Assembly: GCF_900092025.1 (NCBI RefSeq)
Contig: NZ_FLTX01000013.1
Span: 98,167 to 162,166 of the forward strand
Length of the DNA: 64,000 nt
Reading direction: 5' to 3'
Source: Xanthomonas bromi
GTDB lineage: Bacteria; Pseudomonadota; Gammaproteobacteria; Xanthomonadales; Xanthomonadaceae
Of the stretch, positions 29,350-37,893 are shown one piece after another (the stretch's first letter is position 1; each line of letters starts with the position of its first letter). A model generated the notes under the pieces. The model did no database searches, was not told where the DNA came from, and saw only the letters and a list, made by a program, of their open reading frames with translations. A program made the position numbers and the translations under genes.

Positions 29350-29563
29350 GCTAGGACGCCTTCGATAAGGCGGCGATGCGTACGTGCGTCTGCGGGTGTC
29401 GGGTGCGCGCGTCGGGCAGGGTCGGCCTCGCTAGCCTTGGATGCGCTGTGCGGCCTGCCGTTGGCAGGACGCAAGCAGCAGCCCTCGTTCCGTTGCAACG
29501 CTGCGACAGTGCGTCGCAGCGCGCTCTGCGTGGGATGGCGGCGTAGACTGATGCGCTGTCTAA

Positions 29564-30568
<1,005 letters not shown>

Positions 30569-30575
30569 GTGCGAA

Positions 30576-30601
30576 CGCCTGCGGCCACCTCGCCGCAGGC
30601 G
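30576..30601 (+). terminator. hairpin after hemB
   Basis: CGCCTGCGG at 30576-30584 pairs with CCGCAGGCG at 30593-30601, loop of eight bases, eight bases after the hemB stop. No T-run follows, so it may act with Rho or only stabilise the mRNA. Confidence 0.6.
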
Positions 30602-30615
30602 CCGCTGCGTGCTGA

Positions 30616-30864
30616 CAGCGTCTGGCACAGCTGGCGCTGATCCGTGCCGGATGCGGCATCGACTTCTGTCAGGCCGCGCTGGCGCAACGCACGCTATGCC
30701 TGCTGCCGGTGTTGCCACGGCAGGTTGGCATTGCCCTGGACGTCTGGGTCACGATGCATCAGGACGTGCGCGCCAGTGCCGCCTGCAGTGCGGTGTTCGC
30801 GGCCCTGGCGGAAGGATTGGCCACGCACTGCGCCGCGCCAGACGCTGGCATCGGCAGCAACTGA
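30616..30864 (+). pseudogene. C-terminal remnant of a LysR-family regulator
   Basis: This frame has no start; it reads QRLAQLALIRAGCGIDFCQA, then LPVLPRQVGIALDVWVTMHQ and DVRASAACSAVFAALAEGLA, and ends in TGA at 30862-30864. This is the last part of a LysR effector domain: the IRAGCGIDFC and LPVLPRQ...LDVWV...RASAACSAVFAALAEGL order is typical. The N-terminal HTH is missing, and the frame is closed by a stop at 30613-30615. It is a decayed regulator, not a gene. Confidence 0.78.
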
Positions 30865-30905
30865 CAGCGGCAGTGTGCGTGCGCCCCGCATGCACACTGC
30901 CGCTG
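30865..30905. terminator. perfect 14-bp hairpin after the LysR remnant
   Basis: CAGCGGCAGTGTGC (30865-30878) and GCACACTGCCGCTG (30892-30905) are perfectly complementary around a 13-base loop, starting right after the remnant's stop codon. It lies between the remnant and the convergent nuclease gene and may be the original LysR-gene terminator. Confidence 0.7.
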
Positions 30906-30977
30906 CGATTGCCGTCTGCATGCCACGTCCACCAGCTTGCTGCGCGTGCAGCGGCCTGCTGCGCGGCAGCGTGGAAG

Positions 30978-31730
30978 TTACGGCAGCACCAACGCGATCG
31001 CCTGCGACTTCATGCTCGCGTTGAGCGACGGGAACGGGTCGACGTTGGTCATCATGACCAGGTCGTTGATCGACACCACGTCGCAGCTGATGCTGCTGTC
31101 GTTGACGCACAGATACGCGCCCGCGCCCACGCCCGGCTCGTAGATCGCTTTCCATACATACGCCGGCACGGCGACCTTGTCGGTGCCGACGGTCGGTGCG
31201 GTGCCGCTGTCGAACGCCGGGCCGGTCACCACATACAACTCGCCGTGCTGCTTGGCCAACTGACGTACCTGTTCTTCGATGTGCGCCCACTCGCCGGTGT
31301 TGAGCTTGTGGTCCTGCGGGACGACGTTGGCCATGGAAAAGGTCTCTTTCTCCGAGCTTTCGGTCGATGCATCGCCGGCCGGCGTCATGTGCCCGCGGTC
31401 GTAGCCGGTGTTGGTGTAGTCGGAACTTTTCGAACGGTCGGCGGCCGGGATCCCGGTTTCGTCGTGAAACGAGCCGACCCGGCCGATCGCCTCGGCGCCG
31501 GCAACCTGCTGGTCGGTCAGATGCTCGGCCGAATACACCGGGTCCTTGGTCACGCCCAAGGCCAGCAGCACGTATTCGGTGTGGCACACCTCGGTGGTAC
31601 GACTGGTGGCGCTGCTCACGGCAGGCGGGGTGCCGTTTGCGTAAAGCGTGGGACAACGGCTGGCGGCCACCGCCACGGAGGTGGTGCACAACACTGCCAG
31701 GGCCACACAACCGCGCAAGAAAAAGGACAT
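30978..31730 (-). CDS. secreted DNA/RNA non-specific endonuclease
   Basis: A 250-residue nuclease with a signal peptide (LRGCVALAVLCTTSVAVAAS). The active-site motif DRGHM is at residues 111-115 (TGYDRGHMTPAGD), where His is the general base, and the metal-binding Asn is N135 (FSMANVVPQ). This is the beta-beta-alpha-metal (NucA/Serratia) fold. It is exported to the periplasm or beyond and probably degrades extracellular nucleic acid. The ATG at 31730 gives the signal peptide; the longer frame is not used. Confidence 0.88.
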   Translation of the reverse strand: MSFFLRGCVALAVLCTTSVAVAASRCPTLYANGTPPAVSSATSRTTEVCHTEYVLLALGVTKDPVYSAEHLTDQQVAGAEAIGRVGSFHDETGIPAADRSKSSDYTNTGYDRGHMTPAGDASTESSEKETFSMANVVPQDHKLNTGEWAHIEEQVRQLAKQHGELYVVTGPAFDSGTAPTVGTDKVAVPAYVWKAIYEPGVGAGAYLCVNDSSISCDVVSINDLVMMTNVDPFPSLNASMKSQAIALVLP

Positions 31731-31910
31731 TGCAGAGCTCGCTTGCCTAAGGGAGCGAGGAAGGTGGCAAGGTGCGATGTCCAAACGATGACCGCGCGAT
31801 GTGCGACAGATGACGGTGCGCTGCAGGCGCATGAGACAGGGCGGGCCGTTCCGAGCACGCGGCACGTGAGGCTGCCGCAGAACGCCATCAGCGGTGGCGA
31901 CGCGCGGTTG

Positions 31911-31925
31911 CGAGACTCATTCTCA
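31911..31925. promoter_or_regulatory. candidate Fur box
   Basis: CGAGACTCATTCTCA fits the 7-1-7 Fur consensus TGATAATCATTATCA at the GA, ATT and TCA positions. It lies about 38 bases before the TTG start of the PepSY/flavodoxin/reductase gene and would place that gene under iron control. Confidence 0.5.
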
Positions 31926-31962
31926 TCTACAATGGTCGGCCGCCCTGTTTCGTGTCCAGGTC

Positions 31963-34497
31963 TTGATCAAGACGCTCCTGTTCCAGCTGCACTGGCTGCT
32001 CGGCATCACAGCCGGGCTGGTGCTGTCGGTGATGGGCCTGACCGGCGCGTTGATGTCCTTCGAAAACGAGATCGTACGCATGGCCAACCCGGCCATTGCA
32101 CAGCTGGCGCAGCGGCATGCGGCGGGAGAGCGGCCATTGCCCGTGGACGTGTTGCTGCAACGGCTCGCTCTGGCCCCAACCGATGGGCGGCAGAAGCCGG
32201 CGGTCACGCGCCTGTTGATCGACCCCACCGGCGCGCGTCCATCCGCCGCCCGCCTCCCCGGCAAGGGCGTTGGCCGGGTGTACTTCGATCCTTACACCGG
32301 TGAGCGGGTCGCGCCGCCACGGCTGAGCGCTGCATTTGCCTTCATCGAAGACCTGCACCGCAATCTGACGGCCGGCAAGCGCGGGCAGGCGGTCACCGGT
32401 GCGTGCGCCTTGATTCTGCTGTTCTTTTGCGCATCCGGGCTGTATCTGCGCTGGCCGCGTCGGTGGTGGAGCCCACGCACCTGGTGGGTGGTGGAATGGC
32501 GACGGCAGGGGCGCAGTTTTTTGTGGAGCCTGCATGCGGTGTTCGGTACCTGGTGCCTGCTGGTGTATCTGCTGGTCGCACTGACCGGGCTGACCTGGTC
32601 CTACACCTGGTATCGCGATGGCATGGTGGCCTTGCTCGGCAGCGCGCCGACGATGCGCGGCAACGGACACGATAACCGCCCGGCCACCGTGGATTTCGCA
32701 CACGTGCAACGCACGCTCGATGGCATTCCGGCCACGCACAGCGCTGCCTTGGATCTGCGCATTCCCACGCGCGCCGGGCAGCCGTTGAATGTACGGTTCC
32801 TGCCTGACAATCCCGATCACGATCGCGCCTACAACAGTCTTGATATCGCGCCGGACAGCGGAGCACTGCTGCAGCGCCAGGACTACGCGCTGCTGCCGCG
32901 CGGACAACAATTGCTGGTGAGCATGTTCCCGCTGCACTCGGGCAGTTTTTTCGGGCTGCCCGGGCGCATCGTGGTGATGTTGGCCAGCCTTGGCATGTCG
33001 GTGTTTTTCGTCACCGGCTGGATGTTGTATCTGGATCGGCGCCGCAAGAAACGCGAGCTGCGTGCCGCGCGGATGGTCTTGCAGGGCGCAGCGCCGGCGT
33101 CGCAAGCCGCACCGTGGTTGATTGCGTTTGCCAGCCAGAGCGGTTTTGCCGAACGGTTGGCCTGGCAGGCCGCTGGGCATCTGCAGGCCGCTGGCTTGTC
33201 GGTGCAGGTGCGCTCGCTGGCGCAAGTGGATGCGCAGGAACTGCAACGCGCGCGGCACGCGCTGTTGGTGATCAGCACCTTCGGTGACGGCGAGCCACCG
33301 GATGCGGCACGCGGCTTCGAGCGCGAACTGCTGCGGCAACGCCTGGAACTGCCGCAATTGACTTACGCGGTGCTGGCGCTGGGCGACCGCCAATACGCAC
33401 AGTTCTGCGGATTCGCGCGGCGTGTCGAACAGTGGCTGGAGGCACAGGGCGCACGTGCGCTGTTTCCCGCGGTGGAAATGGACAACGGCGATCCGCAGGC
33501 GCTGGCGCAATGGCATGCGCAGCTGGGCCAGATCGCCGGTGCACCAGTGAGCGCTGCGCCCCTGGCACGGCCCATGTTGAGCGAATGGATGCTGTCCTCG
33601 CGCACGCATCTGAATCCGGGCAGTGAGGGGGCGCCGATCTGGCGCATCGATCTGCAGCCGCCGGCTGATGCGCAGTGGCAAGCCGGCGACATTCTCGAAG
33701 TGCAGCCTGCGCATGACGCAGCGCAGGTGCGAGCTTGTCTGGCCGCCTGGGGCCTGTCGCCCGACGTGCTGGTGCACGTGGACGCGCAGTTGCTGCCGCT
33801 GCAGCAGGCCGCCGCCGAGCGCCTGCTGCCGGAGCCGCCCGCAACGCCGCCTGCCGATCCCCCGGATCCGCAGAGCTGGCTGGACGCCTGCGCCTGGCTG
33901 CCCACACGCGATTATTCGCTTTCCAGCGTGCCGGCCGATGGGACGGCGACGGTGGTGGTGCGCCTGACCGCGCGTATTGATGGCAGCCCCGGTCTGGGCT
34001 CAGGGTGGTTGATCTGCCATGCGGCGATCGGCACGCCGGTGCGCGCGCGGTTGCGCACCAATCCCGGGTTTCATCGGGTCGAAACAATGCCGATGGTCTT
34101 GATCGGCAATGGCACCGGCATTGCCGGCCTGCGCGCGCTGCTACGCGAAGCCGAGTTGGCCGGCGTGCATGGGCACTGGTTGTTGTTCGGCGAACGACAG
34201 GCGATGCATGACCGTTTGTTCGCAGAGGAGTTGCAGGCCTGGCAGGCGAGCGGGCATCTGCAGCAACTGCACTGGGTGTTCTCGCGCGATCAACCGCAAA
34301 AACGCTACGTGCAGCATCACCTCCGCGACGCAGGCGACACGCTGCGGCACTGGATCGACCGCGGCGCCGTGATTTACGTCTGCGGCAGTCTGGACAGCAT
34401 GGCGCGCGAAGTCGATGCCACCTTGCGAGAACTGCTCGGCGATACGCGGCTGGAATCGTTGACCGCAGCGGGCCGTTATCGGCGCGATGTGTATTGA
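31963..34497 (+). CDS. PepSY-TM/flavodoxin/NADPH-reductase fusion protein
   Basis: An 844-residue fusion. The N-terminal part (about residues 1-370) has four membrane helices around PepSY modules, beginning with KTLLFQLHWLLGITAGLVLS. The middle is a flavodoxin domain (IAFASQSGFAERL near 387; STFGDGEPPD near 436). The C-terminal part is a ferredoxin-reductase/CPR domain with the FAD motif RDYSLSSVPADG near 650, GNGTGIAGLRALL near 714 and YVCGSLDSMAR near 804. It probably moves electrons from NADPH across the inner membrane, likely as a ferric reductase. A candidate Fur box precedes it. The TTG at 31963 is chosen because it precedes KTLLFQLHWL; no ATG is close. Confidence 0.82.
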   Translation: MIKTLLFQLHWLLGITAGLVLSVMGLTGALMSFENEIVRMANPAIAQLAQRHAAGERPLPVDVLLQRLALAPTDGRQKPAVTRLLIDPTGARPSAARLPGKGVGRVYFDPYTGERVAPPRLSAAFAFIEDLHRNLTAGKRGQAVTGACALILLFFCASGLYLRWPRRWWSPRTWWVVEWRRQGRSFLWSLHAVFGTWCLLVYLLVALTGLTWSYTWYRDGMVALLGSAPTMRGNGHDNRPATVDFAHVQRTLDGIPATHSAALDLRIPTRAGQPLNVRFLPDNPDHDRAYNSLDIAPDSGALLQRQDYALLPRGQQLLVSMFPLHSGSFFGLPGRIVVMLASLGMSVFFVTGWMLYLDRRRKKRELRAARMVLQGAAPASQAAPWLIAFASQSGFAERLAWQAAGHLQAAGLSVQVRSLAQVDAQELQRARHALLVISTFGDGEPPDAARGFERELLRQRLELPQLTYAVLALGDRQYAQFCGFARRVEQWLEAQGARALFPAVEMDNGDPQALAQWHAQLGQIAGAPVSAAPLARPMLSEWMLSSRTHLNPGSEGAPIWRIDLQPPADAQWQAGDILEVQPAHDAAQVRACLAAWGLSPDVLVHVDAQLLPLQQAAAERLLPEPPATPPADPPDPQSWLDACAWLPTRDYSLSSVPADGTATVVVRLTARIDGSPGLGSGWLICHAAIGTPVRARLRTNPGFHRVETMPMVLIGNGTGIAGLRALLREAELAGVHGHWLLFGERQAMHDRLFAEELQAWQASGHLQQLHWVFSRDQPQKRYVQHHLRDAGDTLRHWIDRGAVIYVCGSLDSMAREVDATLRELLGDTRLESLTAAGRYRRDVY

Positions 34498-34558
34498 GTG
34501 TGGTGATGTGCGCTGCATTCCAGACTTACATCGGCTAGCAAAACGCGGTGCGTGAGCG

Positions 34559-34840
34559 TCAGGCGGGCGCGGAGGGTCCAGAACCGCAGGTCGCCACGCA
34601 CGACTGATAGGTGCCGATTTTGAGCACTGCTTGCTCGCTGCTCGCGCGATGGCGACACAGCGCTTGGTTATCCGCATCCTGGTCGATGCAATCGAAAAGC
34701 CCAGCTGGTCGAGCGCGCGGTGTCCTCGCCGCTCGCGGGACACGCCGTGAACCCATCCATGGGGGGCTCAATGGCGGCATGCATAGCGCCGACGGTCGCG
34801 CAAGCGGCGAGGGTAACGCGCGCGCGCTGGCTGGCATCTA
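34559..34840 (-). pseudogene. possible frameshifted small secreted protein
   Basis: One minus frame reads ARVTLAACATVGAMHAAIEP and PMDGFTACPASGEDTARSTS; the next frame reads GLFDCIDQDADNQALCRHRA and SSEQAVLKIGTYQSCVATCG. Joined, these look like one small Cys-rich exported protein broken by a single frameshift near 34700. The N-terminus lacks a clear start in frame. Low confidence; it may be chance. Confidence 0.25.
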
Positions 34841-35004
34841 GCTAACGCAGCTCACTGCTACGGACAGATCGCTGCACTTTTCGATTGGGTTGTTGCTGCG
34901 AATTGCGCGGTCATGACAGCAGCTAGCCGCTGCGGCAAGGCATCCACTGAGCTAACGCGTGATTCGTCTAATGAATCGCGCAATGCACACCGAACAACGC
35001 GACT

Positions 35005-35102
35005 GGTCCTTGCCCGCCCACCGTCGCGGGACCCGTGGCGGCATGGGTCCCGCCAAGGAGCTCACAAGGACGTACTTGCAGCGTGTGCTGCGGGCAAGGA
35101 CC
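35005..35102. repeat. nested palindromic element (cruciform-like)
   Basis: A 13-bp outer stem, GGTCCTTGCCCGC (35005-35017) with GCGGGCAAGGACC (35090-35102), encloses a 9-bp inner stem, GCGGGACCC (35026-35034) with GGGTCCCGC (35045-35053). Both are perfect. The 98-base block has no gene and looks like a dispersed intergenic element of this genus or a structured RNA. Confidence 0.75.
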
Positions 35103-35250
35103 GCCCAGCCCAGTTGCAGATCAAGTGCTCTGCAGCCAGATCTCAGATAAGCCGGCCTGCACCGAAGCCCAGATTATCCGCCCTGCAATAAACCGGCATG
35201 CCATAAATGAGACCAGCCGGTCTGCGTCTGACATTGCGACTCCCTCCACC

Positions 35251-36132
35251 TCAACGGCAACGCGCATCGCCATCGGCTGCCGGTGCCTTCATGCGGTAGA
35301 TATCCAGCTGCCCTGCGCGCGGCGCACGCGCACTGCCGGTCACCAGCAATTCGCCGGGTTTTGCCGTATCCACGACCGCGCCGAAGGTGCGCTCCTGTGG
35401 TCCGTTGAATGACAGCGGCAACGCCTGGCCCTGTGCAAAATGCCCGTCCTTGCAGACGGCCAGCAGCAACTGGCTGGGGCCATCGATGTTCCCGCGGGCC
35501 CAGACCAGTGCGCGTTCGTCGCCGAGCCAGGCTGCGTCCAGTTCGTCGGCTGCGCTGTTGATGTCGCGTAAGGGCATGGGCGCAGTGAATGCCTTTCCAT
35601 CCCAGTGCGCCACGAACAGGTCCATGCCGCCGGCGCCGCCATGTCCGTCGCTGGCGAACAGCAGGCGCTTGCCGTCCAGCGACAGCGTCGGCGCGCGCTC
35701 GTTGCCGTCGCTGTTGATCGCCGCCCCCAGCGATTGCACCGCGCCCACGACGCCGTGCGCATCCACCGCCGCCCGGTACAGGTCGCTGCCGCCGGCGCCG
35801 CCTGGTCGGGTGGAGGCAAACAGCAGCCAACGGCCATCGGTACTGAACAGCGGGGTGGTCTCGTCCCGGGCGGTGTTGAGCGACAGCGGCTGCGTGTCCT
35901 GCCAGCGCCCGCCACGCAGCTGCGCCTGCCACAGGTCCCAGCCGCCGGCGCCGCCGGCACGGTCGCTGGCCCAGACGATACGCTGCCCGTCCGGGCTGAG
36001 CGTGGCGCGCGCCTCGTTGGCCGGCGTGGAGACCACGCCCATGCCCTCGATGCCGAATTCGGCAAGCCCCGAAGCAGACGGGACGCAGAGTAAACTTGCC
36101 GCCAGCGTGAGCAGCGTCCATCGAAATTGCAT
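35251..36132 (-). CDS. exported PD40/TolB-like beta-propeller protein
   Basis: A 293-residue protein with a signal peptide (RWTLLTLAASLLCVPSASG). It has repeated PD40 blades: LSPDGQRIVWASDRAGGAGG, FSTDGRWLLFASTRPGGAGG, LSLDGKRLLFASDGHGGAGG, each followed by a D/S-x-DL-W/Y/F motif. These WD40-like repeats form a propeller as in TolB and OmpA-associated proteins. It is periplasmic; likely a binding or scaffold protein. The ATG at 36132 has GCAGGAA upstream; the longer frame is not used. Divergent from aroE. Confidence 0.8.
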   Translation of the reverse strand: MQFRWTLLTLAASLLCVPSASGLAEFGIEGMGVVSTPANEARATLSPDGQRIVWASDRAGGAGGWDLWQAQLRGGRWQDTQPLSLNTARDETTPLFSTDGRWLLFASTRPGGAGGSDLYRAAVDAHGVVGAVQSLGAAINSDGNERAPTLSLDGKRLLFASDGHGGAGGMDLFVAHWDGKAFTAPMPLRDINSAADELDAAWLGDERALVWARGNIDGPSQLLLAVCKDGHFAQGQALPLSFNGPQERTFGAVVDTAKPGELLVTGSARAPRAGQLDIYRMKAPAADGDARCR

Positions 36133-36184
36133 GCGGTGTTCCTGCCTCAAGTCGCGCACAGTCTAGTCAACCAGAGAGCGTTTC

Positions 36185-37036
36185 ATGCCCGTATCCCGTT
36201 ATGCCGTGTTCGGTCACCCCGTCGCCCATTCGCTGTCGCCGGCCATCCACGCCGACTTCGGGAAGCAGACCGGCATTGCGCTGGACTACACCGCCATCGA
36301 TGCGCCGCCGGAGGACTTCAGTGCCGCGCTGCAACGCTTCGCCGACGAAGGCGGCAAGGGCGCGAACGTTACCCTGCCGTTGAAGGAAGCGGCGTGTGCG
36401 CTGGCCAGTAGCCTGAGCGATCGCGCGCGATTGGCCGGGGCGGTGAACACACTGGTGCGTCACGATGGCCAGTGGCAGGGCGACAACACCGACGGTATCG
36501 GCCTGGTGCGCGACCTCACCGATCGCCACGGCCTGGATCTGCGCGGTCGCCGCGTGCTGTTGCTGGGCGCCGGCGGTGCTGCCCGCGGGGTGGCGCCGGC
36601 GCTGCTGGACGCAGGGATCACCGAGATGGTGGTGGTGAATCGCTCGCCCGAGCGTGCCGACGCGTTGTGCGATGCGCTGGGCGAACCCGGCCGGGTGGTC
36701 TCGCGCTACATCGAAGACCTGCGCGAACTGGGCGACTTCGAACTGATCGTCAACGCGACCGCTGCCGGTCGCGACCGCGATGCCGGTGCGTTCTCGCTGC
36801 CGCTGGGCCTGGTCAACAGCCTCACCGCCGCGGTGGATCTCAACTACGGCGAAACCGCCATCGCGTTCCTGGCCTGGGCGCGCGCGGCGCATTGCCGGTA
36901 CGCCATCGACGGCCTGGGCATGCTGGTGGAACAGGCGGCGGAAAGTTTCGCGCTGTGGCACGGCGTGCGCCCGGACACCGACCCGGTCTATGCCGCGCTG
37001 CGCGCGCGCGATGCCGTGCTGGTCAGCGCGGACTGA
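36185..37036 (+). CDS. aroE: shikimate dehydrogenase
   Basis: A 283-residue AroE, which reduces 3-dehydroshikimate to shikimate with NADPH in aromatic amino-acid synthesis. The N-terminal [12 protein letters not shown] binds shikimate, the catalytic K67 lies in [10 protein letters not shown], the Asp of [10 protein letters not shown] is present, and the NADP motif is GAGGAARGV. Length is normal. Two small membrane-protein genes follow closely and are probably co-transcribed. Confidence 0.94.
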   Translation: MPVSRYAVFGHPVAHSLSPAIHADFGKQTGIALDYTAIDAPPEDFSAALQRFADEGGKGANVTLPLKEAACALASSLSDRARLAGAVNTLVRHDGQWQGDNTDGIGLVRDLTDRHGLDLRGRRVLLLGAGGAARGVAPALLDAGITEMVVVNRSPERADALCDALGEPGRVVSRYIEDLRELGDFELIVNATAAGRDRDAGAFSLPLGLVNSLTAAVDLNYGETAIAFLAWARAAHCRYAIDGLGMLVEQAAESFALWHGVRPDTDPVYAALRARDAVLVSAD

Positions 37037-37046
37037 GCCGGTGGCC

Positions 37047-37400
37047 ATGACCACCACCGACATCCTGCTCAGCCTGATCACCAGCCTGCTGTCGCGGGCG
37101 CCGATGCTGATCGCCTTGTTGCTGGGGCTGGTGTTGCTGTGGCGCGCCCCGCACGGGCCGCTGCGGCGCGCCGCGCTGGTCGGGCTGTGGTTGCTGCTGG
37201 GATGCCTGCTGGCCGAGGTGGCCCTGCAGGCGATTCCGATGCTGTTGATGCAGCAAGGCAACGTGCGCCAGATCGGTCTGGTCATGGGCGTCGGCCGCTT
37301 CGTGCTGACGGCGGTGCAAGGCGTGGGCATCGGCGTGCTGGTGTGGACCCTGGCGCGTAGCCTGCAACGGCTGCCGCCGGCTGCGGGTCCGCGCGCATGA
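37047..37400 (+). CDS. small membrane protein, hypothetical
   Basis: A 117-residue protein with three hydrophobic helices: APMLIALLLGLVLLW, AALVGLWLLLGCLLAEVALQ and FVLTAVQGVGIGVLVWTLA. The ATG at 37047 is chosen; a GTG six bases earlier is possible. It starts ten bases after aroE and its stop overlaps the next gene by four bases. No family recognised. Confidence 0.7.
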   Translation: MTTTDILLSLITSLLSRAPMLIALLLGLVLLWRAPHGPLRRAALVGLWLLLGCLLAEVALQAIPMLLMQQGNVRQIGLVMGVGRFVLTAVQGVGIGVLVWTLARSLQRLPPAAGPRA

Positions 37401-37624
37401 TTCCGCTCAAGGCGCTCGCGCTCACCCTGGTCGGTCTGATCTGCGCAGGGCAGGGCGGCTGGACGTTGCTGCATCCGCAGGCGCTGGCGGCGGTCAACCG
37501 GGGCGGCCTGCTGTACGAACGCTTCGGTCCGGCCGGTGTGGGCGTCGGCATGTTGGCGGTGGGCGTGATGATGGCGGTGATCGGCGTGGTGTGGACCCGC
37601 TACGCCTGGCCGCGACGCGCTTGA
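37397..37624 (+). CDS. small two-helix membrane protein, hypothetical
   Basis: A 75-residue protein with two helices (LKALALTLVGLICAGQGGW and VGVGMLAVGVMMAVIGVVW) joined by a short loop. Its ATG overlaps the stop of the upstream gene (ATGA), so it is translationally coupled in the aroE cluster. Function unknown. Confidence 0.7.
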   Translation: MIPLKALALTLVGLICAGQGGWTLLHPQALAAVNRGGLLYERFGPAGVGVGMLAVGVMMAVIGVVWTRYAWPRRA

Positions 37625-37893
37625 TCGTCAGGTTCTGAACGTCTGGCAGTGCCTGGCGGTGGCCTGGCTTCGAGTGCGCCTATGCAGCGCTGCATGGCAT
37701 TCAGAACGCTCAGGTTTGCTCGACAACGACAAGCGCAGCCCACACGCGGCCGCCGACCGCAGCATCCGCCTCCATCCGTCGTTCGTCCGTCACAGGCGCT
37801 GGTCCCAGGCGATGCAACGGCAGCAGACAAACAGGTTCAGCTGCCGCGCGGATCGGTCGCAGGCGCTGCGCCGGTCCGTGCGAAAATGGCGCG

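Larger units (their letters stand above)
34498..35250. other. long non-coding gap with a structured element
   Basis: About 750 bases with no clear complete gene. It contains a possible decayed small secreted-protein gene on the minus strand (34559-34840) and a large two-level palindrome (35005-35102). The remaining sequence shows no recognisable signal. Confidence 0.5.

Noticed and set aside
30609..32303. 564-codon plus-strand open frame
   Set aside because: It runs antisense to the nuclease gene and across the LysR remnant; no family motifs. Shadow frame in GC-rich DNA.
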